The notes below the pieces were generated by a model. The model made no database searches. It was not told the origin of the DNA and worked only from the letters and a program-made list of their open reading frames with translations. This document shows positions 1-7,965 of a stretch of DNA of 46,416 nucleotides, piece by piece. Position 1 is the stretch's first letter; the number at the start of each line of letters is the position of its first letter. This stretch comes from a virus, in IMG/VR virus record IMGVR_UViG_3300025132_000068, positions 1 to 46,416 of that record. The stretch is one strand, 5' to 3'. The position numbers were made by a program, and so were the translations under genes.

Positions 1-1
1 A

Positions 2-3000
2 GGTTACAATGACCGATTAGATGAAAGTTTAGGTATGCGTGATGGTGTCGAACCTATGATGATGCAATCTTACAAAGACCGTAGAGATGAATCCAAAGGA
101 ATGGAAAAAGCTATGGGTCGTAGAGCATATCAATCCGTGGGTACAATGGACAAAATGGCTAAAGGTGGTGAAACAATCGATGAAAGAATTAAATTTTTAG
201 AATTTATTTTGAAAAGCGACAGGTTTGGCAGAAGTCCTTATGATATTTTATCTATAGAAAACGAGTTAGTTACGCTTAAATCTAAAAAAGAAATGGGTCT
301 TGGTGGATATGTTTTAGCGGGTGGAACAGGTGCTTACTTAGGTGCTAAATATCCTGATAAAGTAAAAAAAGTAACTGACCCATTAGATAAAGCTGTTGAA
401 GATATTAATAGAAACTTAAGGGAAAGATATGAAGATGGTGGAATATATGAAGATGGGGGAGTTATTGTTGGTGGCTCAACAGTCCTAAGAGATAACGGAG
501 ATATTATGCCCTTGGGAACTGCTAATGCCGATGCAGTATTTCAGACAGGTGGAGTTACAGCACAAACTGTAGTAAATCCTAATGAAGCTATGGCTGATTT
601 AACAAGCACTTATGGTTTTGATGATGTTTATGCTAAAGGTGGTAAGATTGGTGTTGGCTCTGTTGTAGCGAATAAAAAATATAAAACCATTGGTATAGTA
701 AGAGATTATTATGAAAAGAATGGAGATGCAAGAACAGATGCCGATGGTATGGTAAAAATATCTGATTTAGAAGCATATAATCCTAAAAAACATAAAAATT
801 ATAAAATAGCACCATCTACAAAAGATGAAATCGAATCAGCCGAAATGGAGTATGCTAAAGGCGGGGAGATTGAAGATGAAATGCAATATGGTTCTTGGTA
901 TGTAGAAATTCAAGAAGATGAAAATGATGAAGAAATAAGAAATCAAGAGGTTGCAAGATTAATACGAGAAGGATATACAAGTGGTTTTGAGCCAACTTGG
1001 AGTTTAGAGATAACTGACATTGAAGGAGATATAGATGAAGCAACTGAAAACGAAATTGCAAGATTAGTAGAAGAAGGGTACACAAGCGGAGAGGTAGTTA
1101 TGTATAAATACGCTAAAGGTGGAGTAGCACAAGGATATGCTAAATTTAAAGTTTTATATATTCCTTATAGTGGTAAAACGGAAGTAAAAATGTTTGATTT
1201 TTATTCTGATGCTTATAGATATTATAATGATTTAGTAGATGATGAAAAAGGTGGTGGAACTACTACAATTATACTTCAAGGATATTCAGACGAATATGAT
1301 GAATTTGAAGATATTTTTTATTTCGACCCAATGGAAATGAGTGAAGAAGATGAAGATTTTGCTAAAGGTGGAGAAATTGATGGATTTACTATGAGCATGG
1401 TAAAATCAAGTGGAGATGTTACAAAAGTTGAAACTGAAGATGCTAAAATCAAAATGGCTAAAGGTGGTATGCTTGATTCAAAAATTAGTGAATTAAAAAA
1501 AGGAGATGAAATCACAATAAAATTTGCAAGTTCAATATCTAAAAACAATACAGTAAAGCTAAAAGTAAGAAGTAGAAATAAAATTAGAAAAGGAACTATA
1601 GATAAAATTACATTTAACAATGTAAAAAATCCCAAAGGAGTAAAGTATTATGCTTATGAAAGAGGTAATGGAAAATGGGGTTTTGCTAAAGGTGATTTAG
1701 CAATTTCAAATATAGAACTCGTTAATATAAATTATATGGCTAAAGGTGGGAAAGTAGATTTCTCAAAAAGAACAAGTGATGATTTTAAATTAGGGGAATT
1801 GGTTTATGATACTAATAATAAAAGATACGGAACTATTATTGGTATTTATAATAAATACAATTCTGATGCATTTGAAGTTAGATTAGATAGTGATGGTATG
1901 CAATATACAAGTGGTTTAAGAAAGTTAGGAGAAAAAGGCGATAATGGAACTAAAAAACAATTATTTGAAGCAGTATCAAGCTATGAAAGATTGAGAAAAG
2001 ATTATCCGAAAAACAAATATCCTAAAATGATTAATAATCCATTTTATGCTAAAGGTGGTAAAGTTGATGATTTAGGAAACCCAACAGACCCAAAAGTCAT
2101 TTCACAAATGGAAAAATTTATAAAAGAAAAAATGCCAAAATTGGATAAGGATAGATTTTTTACAGATGGAATGAAAAGAAAAGAAGCAAAAAGAATGTTC
2201 TATGAAAAATATGGTTATGGTGCTTATGACCCAAGATTTTCAATTTTTGAAAAAGGTGGTAAAATAGGATTTGAAGGGTTGTCAAAAAAAGTTGCTAAAC
2301 GATACGTTGGCAAAAAAGTTCCTAAAAAATTCCAAAATCAATATGGTAAAACATATAGTCCTGCCGAAGCAAAAGAAGTTGGCGATAAAGTAGCGGGTGC
2401 AGTATATAGAATGCAACAAGCAAAAAAAATGGCTAAAGGTGGTATGATTACCTCTGCACCTGAATATCAAAAAGTTAGAAATGCAGAGTATGACAGACGA
2501 GTTAAAAGCGGTAAAATAAAAGATACCGATGATAACTTTGAAAGATTTGATGAAATGTATTTTGATGAATTAGTCGAAAAGGGCAGAATAGACCCTAATA
2601 ATTACTTCGCTAAAGGTGGAGAGGTAAAATATGCTATTTATGAAGATTATTATGGTAATGATATAAAGACAGAAAAATTTGATAAAGGAATAGATGAGAA
2701 TGAAATTGTTGCACCAAGTGGTTACGAAATAGCAGATTTTGATGAAGATGATGATGGAGTAGTATATGTAAGATTTCAACAAGAAGATGAATTTGCTAAA
2801 GGTGGGGAAGTTGCTGATATTAACAAATTCAAAAAACAATTAATTGCTAAAGCCAAACGAAAAGGATTATACGAAAATTTTGGTCAAGCCGAAGTTAGAA
2901 AACTTGAAGATAAATACGGATATTCAAACAACGTAAGAGAATTTGATAATTGGGCTATGAATTTCGACCTTTCTCAAATGGCTAAAGGTGGTAAAACACA

Positions 3001-3274
3001 AGGGTACAATGATAAACTTGATGAGAGTTTAGGAAACACTAAAGGGAAGCGTTCTACAAAAGAGCAAAACTATAAAGACCGCAGAAATGAATCCGAAGCA
3101 ATGGAGAAAAAAGGTGGTAAAAGAAAGTATGCTCGTGTAAAAACAATGGATAAAGGTTCAAGAAAAAAGAAGCCAAATAGCTTTTTTGCTGTTGTAAAAA
3201 GAAAGCAGAAAAAAGGAGAGGCATGGCAAGATGCTATTCAAAGAGTAAAAAAAGAAATGAAAATGAATAAATAA
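2..3274 (+). CDS. Modular polyprotein-like protein with AKGG junctions (5' partial)
   Basis: The frame is open to the left edge, so the start lies outside the window. The first in-frame ATG at 35 is probably internal, because the residues before it (GYNDRLDESLG) match a segment near the C-terminus (GYNDKLDESLG). About 1090 residues are visible: modules of roughly 35-110 residues separated by twelve AKGG motifs, each preceded by M, Y or F, plus EKGG variants. One module holds two copies of an EGYTSG motif. Another carries a basic KVAKRYVGKKVPKKF stretch. The C-terminus is strongly basic. No catalytic domain was recognised. It could be a virion polyprotein cleaved after GG or a multi-domain core protein; this is inference. 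Confidence 0.85.
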   Translation, partial: GYNDRLDESLGMRDGVEPMMMQSYKDRRDESKGMEKAMGRRAYQSVGTMDKMAKGGETIDERIKFLEFILKSDRFGRSPYDILSIENELVTLKSKKEMGLGGYVLAGGTGAYLGAKYPDKVKKVTDPLDKAVEDINRNLRERYEDGGIYEDGGVIVGGSTVLRDNGDIMPLGTANADAVFQTGGVTAQTVVNPNEAMADLTSTYGFDDVYAKGGKIGVGSVVANKKYKTIGIVRDYYEKNGDARTDADGMVKISDLEAYNPKKHKNYKIAPSTKDEIESAEMEYAKGGEIEDEMQYGSWYVEIQEDENDEEIRNQEVARLIREGYTSGFEPTWSLEITDIEGDIDEATENEIARLVEEGYTSGEVVMYKYAKGGVAQGYAKFKVLYIPYSGKTEVKMFDFYSDAYRYYNDLVDDEKGGGTTTIILQGYSDEYDEFEDIFYFDPMEMSEEDEDFAKGGEIDGFTMSMVKSSGDVTKVETEDAKIKMAKGGMLDSKISELKKGDEITIKFASSISKNNTVKLKVRSRNKIRKGTIDKITFNNVKNPKGVKYYAYERGNGKWGFAKGDLAISNIELVNINYMAKGGKVDFSKRTSDDFKLGELVYDTNNKRYGTIIGIYNKYNSDAFEVRLDSDGMQYTSGLRKLGEKGDNGTKKQLFEAVSSYERLRKDYPKNKYPKMINNPFYAKGGKVDDLGNPTDPKVISQMEKFIKEKMPKLDKDRFFTDGMKRKEAKRMFYEKYGYGAYDPRFSIFEKGGKIGFEGLSKKVAKRYVGKKVPKKFQNQYGKTYSPAEAKEVGDKVAGAVYRMQQAKKMAKGGMITSAPEYQKVRNAEYDRRVKSGKIKDTDDNFERFDEMYFDELVEKGRIDPNNYFAKGGEVKYAIYEDYYGNDIKTEKFDKGIDENEIVAPSGYEIADFDEDDDGVVYVRFQQEDEFAKGGEVADINKFKKQLIAKAKRKGLYENFGQAEVRKLEDKYGYSNNVREFDNWAMNFDLSQMAKGGKTQGYNDKLDESLGNTKGKRSTKEQNYKDRRNESEAMEKKGGKRKYARVKTMDKGSRKKKPNSFFAVVKRKQKKGEAWQDAIQRVKKEMKMNK
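158..2992 (+). repeat. Twelve copies of GCTAAAGGNGG, encoding AKGG
   Basis: Copies begin at 158, 632, 854, 1112, 1361, 1457, 1739, 2048, 2432, 2609, 2795 and 2981, all in the same reading frame. All but one keep the 11-base form GCTAAAGGTGG; the copy at 854 has GGC for the first glycine. The preceding codon is always Met, Tyr or Phe, and the next residue is E, K, V or M. EKGG variants occur near 1249 and 2249. Conservation at the DNA level as well as the protein level could reflect module shuffling. Confidence 0.85.
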
Positions 3275-3711
3275 TGAGAAAGATTTTACTTGGCGGTGCT
3301 TTTATAATTGGCGGTTACTTTATTATAAAGAAATTGATGGCTAAAGATATTGAATTAAAAAAAGCAGAACTTGAATATGTACCTTATGAGCATGAGTGGG
3401 ATTTAGAATCTCGAGAAAAAATATATGAACATTTAAAAGTTGTGCAAAGCAACGCTGAAAACAACACACATCATTTATCGAGAATTGATATAGAAAAAGG
3501 GTTTACTCCTGAAGTAGTTGAAAAATTTAAGGAAACAGATATATATAAACAGCTAAGTAAGTTTAAACCATATCAAATTGATACTACAGCTATTGAAAAC
3601 TTAGCTTTAAATGAAGGTCAAATTCCGAGTTTTGGTTTCAGTCAAGAACAATTAGATGCATTGCTTGAAAATTATAAAGCAGGAACTCCAATCCTTCCAA
3701 GTTATGATTAA
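3274..3711 (+). CDS. Small membrane-anchored protein
   Basis: 145 residues. A single hydrophobic N-terminal segment (about residues 3-19, LLGGAFIIGGYFIIKK) is followed by a lysine-rich stop-transfer and a soluble charged domain. The ATG shares its A with the stop codon of the upstream gene, so the two are translationally coupled. The protein resembles the other N-terminally anchored small proteins here in design, but I recognise no family. A virion membrane protein is the likeliest role, by context. Confidence 0.7.
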   Translation: MRKILLGGAFIIGGYFIIKKLMAKDIELKKAELEYVPYEHEWDLESREKIYEHLKVVQSNAENNTHHLSRIDIEKGFTPEVVEKFKETDIYKQLSKFKPYQIDTTAIENLALNEGQIPSFGFSQEQLDALLENYKAGTPILPSYD

Positions 3712-4237
3712 AAAAAACTACATATTTGGTGGTCTTGCTGTTTTAGGCGGATTAATTTTTATTTTAAGTTTTAGAAAAAAACAAAAGGAAAATGAAACAG
3801 TCGAAGCGGTTTTGCCAAAAACTGATTTTGAATGTCCCTATAATAAATATACAGACCCTGAATATATAGCTGACCGAGAAAGAAGGAAAGAACAATACAA
3901 TAAAAATAATCCTTTGGCAGGTCTTTTTGGAGATTCATTCGCAGATAAGGAATTTAAATATAATACTCCGTATTATGACCCTTATTTAGATTGTACTGCC
4001 GAAGAAAGATTAAAGTTTTATAAAAGTTTTGATGAAAGCATGAATAAATTAAAACAAGTTGCAATTAAAGGATTAGCACCCCCTATGCTAACACCACAAG
4101 CATCAATAATGATTGCTAAAAGATTTGGAAAACCTGAATTAGGAACAGCTTATGACCCAAATAAAAATTATTACAAAAGCTGTGGTACTGAACAATGTTG
4201 GGTTTGGGACGGTAAAAAATGGATAAAAGAAAATTAG
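3704..4237 (+). CDS. Small membrane-anchored protein
   Basis: 177 residues from the ATG at 3704, which overlaps the upstream stop by 8 bases. This start puts a membrane segment (FGGLAVLGGLIFILSF) at the N-terminus, matching the neighbours; a longer in-frame start at 3656 lies inside the upstream gene and is less likely. The rest is soluble, with cysteines near residue 40, mid-protein and at the C-terminus (SCGTEQCWVWDG). The end WVWDGKKW resembles short surface motifs in phage proteins. Function unknown. Confidence 0.65.
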   Translation: MIKKNYIFGGLAVLGGLIFILSFRKKQKENETVEAVLPKTDFECPYNKYTDPEYIADRERRKEQYNKNNPLAGLFGDSFADKEFKYNTPYYDPYLDCTAEERLKFYKSFDESMNKLKQVAIKGLAPPMLTPQASIMIAKRFGKPELGTAYDPNKNYYKSCGTEQCWVWDGKKWIKEN

Positions 4238-4241
4238 AGTT

Positions 4242-4964
4242 ATGAAAAAAGAAACACTTTATTATTTAAGCGGTTTTATTATTGCTCTTGGTGGTATTTT
4301 TATTTTTACTTCATTAAAGAAAAAAAACGATTCTATTGAAGGTGTAACCACTAAAGATAATTTTTGGAAAAAAGTATTGTATGGAGTAATTTCTGTAGAA
4401 AACGGATTTAACACACCTTGTGATAATATATGGAGTAGAGGTTGTACAGGAAAAAGATATACTGATGTTTTGCATTTAGATAGTGGAACTATAGGCATTG
4501 CCCATTTTGCTTCAGGCGGACTTAAAAAAGTTTATAAAGCCATGGACACAGAAAAGTATTTTGGACGTTCTGAAAAAGATATGATAGATAATTATGCATC
4601 AAGAACAAGTGGTGCATCTGATAATCAATGGTGGATAGATGGATTTAAAAGATGGGTAAACAATCCAAAACACAATAAAGTTCAAGATAAATTATTCAAA
4701 GATTCAAGACAAGAAGCAGTAAATGATGCAAAGAGAAATGGTTGGAAAACTGACAGAGAATTTGCTATAGCTGTAGGAGTTAGTAACTCTTATGGAAATT
4801 CAGGATTTAGAAATCATGCTGAAAAATATAATTGGAATGCAGAAGATATTTTAGATGCTTACGTTTATAAATTTAGTAATGACTTTAGTAATCACAAGAA
4901 TAAAAGAAAAAAACAAATCAATAAGTGGTTTCCTAAAAACAAACAAGTTAAAATTAACTTATAA
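4242..4964 (+). CDS. Membrane-anchored glycosidase (lysozyme/chitosanase-like)
   Basis: 240 residues. An N-terminal membrane segment (LSGFIIALGGIFIFTSL) is followed by a soluble domain. Its opening (VLYGVISVENGF) and the later segment DSGTIGIAHFASGG look like the catalytic part of lysozyme-superfamily and chitosanase-like hydrolases, with E near residue 53 and D near residue 82 as candidate acids. It would cut peptidoglycan glycan strands from a membrane-bound position, comparable in role to the membrane-associated transglycosylase of PRD1. The fold call is by motif only; a noncatalytic role cannot be excluded. Confidence 0.5.
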   Translation: MKKETLYYLSGFIIALGGIFIFTSLKKKNDSIEGVTTKDNFWKKVLYGVISVENGFNTPCDNIWSRGCTGKRYTDVLHLDSGTIGIAHFASGGLKKVYKAMDTEKYFGRSEKDMIDNYASRTSGASDNQWWIDGFKRWVNNPKHNKVQDKLFKDSRQEAVNDAKRNGWKTDREFAIAVGVSNSYGNSGFRNHAEKYNWNAEDILDAYVYKFSNDFSNHKNKRKKQINKWFPKNKQVKINL

Positions 4965-5242
4965 TGAAAAAAATTTTAATTGGTGGCTCTGTTATAACAT
5001 TAGGCTTTTTATTTTATAAATTTTTTACAAAAAAAAATCAAGATATTGATTTACAAAAAGTAGAAATTCAAACAGCCGAACTTTCAGAACAAGAAAAAAA
5101 GAGTTTAAAGAAAAAGGAAGATTTATATAGAATGTATTTTAAAGATGATTCAGCAGGATTTAGACCTAACCAAGGCGAAATCTCAATGGATATGTTAAAT
5201 AATTATATGTATCATTTGAATCAAAAAAATAAAAGAAGATAA
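4964..5242 (+). CDS. Small membrane-anchored protein
   Basis: 92 residues with an N-terminal membrane segment (ILIGGSVITLGFLFYKFF) followed by lysines and a charged helical region. The start overlaps the upstream stop (TAATG). It is the last gene of the first operon; an AT-rich gap with a promoter follows. The N-terminus closely resembles that of the protein at 3274 (MRKILLGG versus MKKILIGG), so the two may share an ancestral anchor. Confidence 0.65.
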   Translation: MKKILIGGSVITLGFLFYKFFTKKNQDIDLQKVEIQTAELSEQEKKSLKKKEDLYRMYFKDDSAGFRPNQGEISMDMLNNYMYHLNQKNKRR

Positions 5243-5256
5243 TTTTAAAAAAAATA

Positions 5257-5285
5257 ATTATTAAATAAAATAATATATATATTTG
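5257..5285 (+). promoter_or_regulatory. Promoter with AT-rich hairpin and TAnnTTTG element
   Basis: The gap 5243-5318 holds a small inverted repeat (ATTATT at 5257, AATAAT at 5269) followed by TATATTTG at 5278-5285, an exact match to the Bacteroidetes -7 consensus TAnnTTTG. No clear -33 TTTG is visible. The next gene starts 33 bases downstream, giving a short leader. The same arrangement precedes the capsid operon. Confidence 0.55.
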
Positions 5286-5318
5286 TAATTCACTTATAAT
5301 TTTTATACTTTTTACTTT

Positions 5319-5831
5319 ATGGACACAATTTTAACATTAGAGGGAGAGATTGGTAGAGAAAATCTTTCAACTCAAGGAAAAAAAAGAATTACTACTTATC
5401 ACAATTTAAAAAAACAAGTAGCTAATTTAGAAAAAGCATATCAAGGGGCTGATGAAAAAGAAAAAGAAAACTATGGCTCTGAATTAGATAGTGCTACAGA
5501 TTATCTAAATAATTTTAGAAAAGCAACTATTGATTTTCTACAAGATGAATTAGATGATTTGAAGGCAAAGCAAAAAGCCAAAGAAGAAAAACTAAGGCTT
5601 AAAAAAGAAAGGGAAGAAAAGGCAAAAGCTGATGCGGAAGCAAAGGCAAAAGAGGAAAAGGAAAAGCAAAAAGCTGAATCAAATGATAACCCTACTGATA
5701 TTGACAATCTTGCAAAGCCACCTAAAAAAGATGACGATTCTGACAAAAGTTCAGGAATAACAAGCATTTTATTTGGTGGGTTGGTTTTAGTAGCTACACT
5801 TGGTGCAGTTAATTATTTTAGAAATAGATAA
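5319..5831 (+). CDS. Coiled-coil protein with C-terminal membrane anchor
   Basis: 170 residues. The middle (about residues 80-120) is a highly charged Lys/Glu/Ala helix, probably a coiled coil, and the C-terminus ends in a membrane segment (ILFGGLVLVATLGAVNYF) with a short basic tail. First gene after a promoter. No family recognised. The architecture suggests a protein projecting a long helix from a membrane, such as a virion spike stalk or scaffold. Confidence 0.65.
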   Translation: MDTILTLEGEIGRENLSTQGKKRITTYHNLKKQVANLEKAYQGADEKEKENYGSELDSATDYLNNFRKATIDFLQDELDDLKAKQKAKEEKLRLKKEREEKAKADAEAKAKEEKEKQKAESNDNPTDIDNLAKPPKKDDDSDKSSGITSILFGGLVLVATLGAVNYFRNR

Positions 5832-5834
5832 TAA

Positions 5835-6254
5835 ATGAAAAGAAGCGGTAGAAAGAGTAAGGCTCAAACTCCTGCACCCCGTAAAGACAGAATAAAAGGT
5901 TCAAAAACCAATGTCAAAGGTAGTGCTAAAAGTCGAACCTCTGCTCGTTCTATCAAGTTTTCTGATTCAACTTTAAACTCTATAAAATCAAAACTAAAAG
6001 AATACAATGCTAAAAATCCAAATAAAAAAATTTCCCTACCAACTGCAAAAGCTGTTGTTAGAAGGGGAATGGGTGCATATTCTACATCTTACAGACCCAC
6101 GATAAGGGGTGGTAAACCAAATAGTAGGAATGCATGGGGTCTTTCAAGGCTGTATGCTTTTATGAGAAAGAAAAGTCGTTCTGAATCCGCTAAAGGAGTT
6201 GTTCCAAAAAGAGCAATTAAAAAATCTTATGTACAAGATAATGATTTATTATAA
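5835..6254 (+). CDS. Basic protein, DUF5824-like
   Basis: 139 residues, strongly Arg/Lys/Ser-rich at the N-terminus. The C-terminal half contains VVRRGMGAYSTSYRP followed by NAWGLSRLYAFM, which resembles the DUF5824 domain (RRGxGAxSTSHRP ... WAxARVxxF) of many phages and large DNA viruses. The role of that family is not established. The basic N-terminus suggests a nucleic-acid-binding virion protein. It overlaps the next gene by one base (TAATG). Confidence 0.65.
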   Translation: MKRSGRKSKAQTPAPRKDRIKGSKTNVKGSAKSRTSARSIKFSDSTLNSIKSKLKEYNAKNPNKKISLPTAKAVVRRGMGAYSTSYRPTIRGGKPNSRNAWGLSRLYAFMRKKSRSESAKGVVPKRAIKKSYVQDNDLL

Positions 6255-6547
6255 TGGGTTACAGAATTACAGATTATACAAAACAACAAGCTAAAAAACT
6301 TGGTGTTGAAGTAAAGCCTTCCAAAACGAAAGGTAAAAAAATAGATGTCTTTAAAAAAGGCAAAAAAGTTGCTTCTGTAGGTGCTATAGGATATAAGGAT
6401 TTTCCCACTTACTCAAAACTTGAAAAAAGAGGTATATATGAAAAAGGATATGCTAATAAAAGAAGGAAACTTTACAAAATAAGACACAAAAAAGACAGGA
6501 ATGTTAAAGGTAGTGCAGGTTACTACGCAGATAAATTATTATGGTAA
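6254..6547 (+). CDS. Basic protein, DUF5754-like
   Basis: 97 residues. The C-terminal part (ANKRRKLYKIRHKKDR followed by GSAGYYADKLLW), together with GYKDFPTY in the middle, matches my recollection of DUF5754, a small basic domain shared by large eukaryotic DNA viruses and some phages. Function unknown; probably a DNA-associated virion protein. It forms a pair with the DUF5824-like gene upstream. Confidence 0.65.
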   Translation: MGYRITDYTKQQAKKLGVEVKPSKTKGKKIDVFKKGKKVASVGAIGYKDFPTYSKLEKRGIYEKGYANKRRKLYKIRHKKDRNVKGSAGYYADKLLW

Positions 6548-6912
6548 ATCTATCAAATACAGTTCCACCACTAATTCACAAGTGGTCAAAAGCTATTAGC
6601 TTGATGAATCCAAAATTAATGGCGGATTTTTATTGTGAAAATGCTGTCTTAGTAGGCACTTACAGTAAGCCATATGAAATTGGCAAGAAACAAATTTTAA
6701 AATACTTTGAAGATTTTTTGAATAATGAAAGTATGACTTGTGTTATAAACGAGCAAACTTGTCAAAAAATAGGAAATTTATGTGTATCAAGTGGTATTTA
6801 CACTTTTACAATAAATGGAGAAAGTATTGAAGCAAGATTTAGTTTTGTTTGTATTCCAAGAAACGGTCAAATGAAAATTTTAAACCATCATTCGTCTGTT
6901 TATGAAAGATAG
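6541..6912 (+). CDS. NTF2-like (SnoaL/DUF4440-type) protein
   Basis: 123 residues with no membrane segment. It fits the cone-shaped NTF2-like fold: an early helix with MADFYCENAVLVG, then IGKKQILKYFEDF, and a final strand ending in ILNHHSS, the signature seen in SgcJ/EcaC-type members. These proteins bind small ligands or act as dimerising domains; no substrate can be inferred. The start overlaps the upstream stop by 7 bases. It is unusual to find this fold among virion genes. Confidence 0.6.
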   Translation: MVNLSNTVPPLIHKWSKAISLMNPKLMADFYCENAVLVGTYSKPYEIGKKQILKYFEDFLNNESMTCVINEQTCQKIGNLCVSSGIYTFTINGESIEARFSFVCIPRNGQMKILNHHSSVYER

Positions 6913-7111
6913 TCAGATTGTAGCTTTATCAACTTTCGTATTATTTACGGGAGAAGCATACGGACATTATTTAATAGCTAAAAATGAAGGCAAAGAAAAG
7001 TTTACTTTTTATTTTCCTGAATTTGATACAACAGTAAAAAATTTAATGTTGGTTGGTGCTTTTTCTTTGGCTAACGGATTTATAGTATCACAAGTAAAAA
7101 AACTTTTGTAA
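6902..7111 (+). CDS. Small membrane protein
   Basis: 69 residues with two hydrophobic stretches (about residues 6-24 and 46-63), so probably two membrane passes. It overlaps the upstream gene by 11 bases, and the next gene's ATG shares the final A of its stop. No family recognised. Confidence 0.6.
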   Translation: MKDSQIVALSTFVLFTGEAYGHYLIAKNEGKEKFTFYFPEFDTTVKNLMLVGAFSLANGFIVSQVKKLL

Positions 7112-7257
7112 TGGTATATAGAGAATCAGGAGAAGAATCGAAAAAAGAAAAAATACATAAAAACCTATTACTTGTTTTTACAGCAGTAGGTATAATTAGT
7201 TTTAGTTTAGGTGCATTGGTAAATTACCACACTTTAAAGAAAATAAATAAATCATGA
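7111..7257 (+). CDS. Small membrane protein (48 aa)
   Basis: A short reading frame fills the gap between two coupled genes. It begins MVYRESGEES, has a charged N-terminus, a hydrophobic segment (LLLVFTAVGIISFSLGALV) and a basic tail. It starts on the upstream stop (TAATG) and overlaps the next ATG by 4 bases (ATGA). The coupling on both sides and the membrane design support it as a real gene. Function unknown. Confidence 0.6.
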   Translation: MVYRESGEESKKEKIHKNLLLVFTAVGIISFSLGALVNYHTLKKINKS

Positions 7258-7643
7258 TTTCAATTTCGGGTAATATACAAAATACTTTAGGTGAGCCATT
7301 GATGGGGGCAAACGTATATGCAAATACTCCAAATGGGAAACAAGGTGGAATATCTGATTTCGATGGCGATTTTAATGTAAATTTTGACCAAGAATTATCA
7401 TCTCCTATAACAATTTCTTATATGGGTTATAAGAGTAAAACCTTCAGCCCTGAAGAATTACAAAATTCACAGGTAATTCTTGAGGAAAGTATAGAAGAAT
7501 TGGACACGGTATTTATTACTAACAAAAAACCTAAAAGCAAAAAGAAATTAGAGAAAAATAAACTTATAGGAATTATTAGCGTAGGTGCAGGTCTTTTAGC
7601 CTTGGGAATAATCCTTGTAAATATAAATAGAAATGGAAAATAA
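7254..7643 (+). CDS. CarboxypepD_reg-like domain with C-terminal membrane anchor
   Basis: 129 residues. Residues 1-80 follow the pattern of the CarboxypepD_reg-like beta-sandwich found at the N-terminus of Bacteroidetes SusC/TonB-dependent receptors: GEPLMGANVYA, GGISDFDGDF and ISYMGYKSK. A linker and a membrane segment (LIGIISVGAGLLALGIILV) follow. There is no signal peptide, plug or barrel, so it is a stand-alone domain held on a membrane by its C-terminus. Probably captured from a host receptor; a virion or receptor-related role is inference. Confidence 0.65.
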   Translation: MISISGNIQNTLGEPLMGANVYANTPNGKQGGISDFDGDFNVNFDQELSSPITISYMGYKSKTFSPEELQNSQVILEESIEELDTVFITNKKPKSKKKLEKNKLIGIISVGAGLLALGIILVNINRNGK

Positions 7644-7965
7644 CGCAACAAATCAACAAGCAGAAACTAAAGGGGCAGAAGCAGTAGCCTCTCAAGATAC
7701 AGCAGGGGCAGTAGACAGTACAAGCCCTTCGCCATCTAATTTTGAAGAAGGTGGTGAACTAAAAGCAGGTGGGGAATACTCACTTGTATATTATTTGACT
7801 TTTGCATTATTGCTTTCTGCTTCAGCTTATAGTATTTATTATCATAGACAGGCATTAAACAAATTAATGGACGATGATAATGATGAACTGAAAAGAGAAG
7901 TGCGTGAAGTAAAATCTAATCTTAAAAAATTAATGGGCAACAAGTATGAAATTATCACTAAATAA
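7633..7965 (+). CDS. Membrane protein with C-terminal coiled coil
   Basis: 110 residues. A low-complexity Ala/Ser/Thr N-terminus contains EEGGELKAGGE. A membrane segment follows (LVYYLTFALLLSASAYSIYY), then a charged heptad-like helix (ELKREVREVKSNLKKLM). It overlaps both neighbours. Family not recognised. Confidence 0.6.
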   Translation: MENNATNQQAETKGAEAVASQDTAGAVDSTSPSPSNFEEGGELKAGGEYSLVYYLTFALLLSASAYSIYYHRQALNKLMDDDNDELKREVREVKSNLKKLMGNKYEIITK

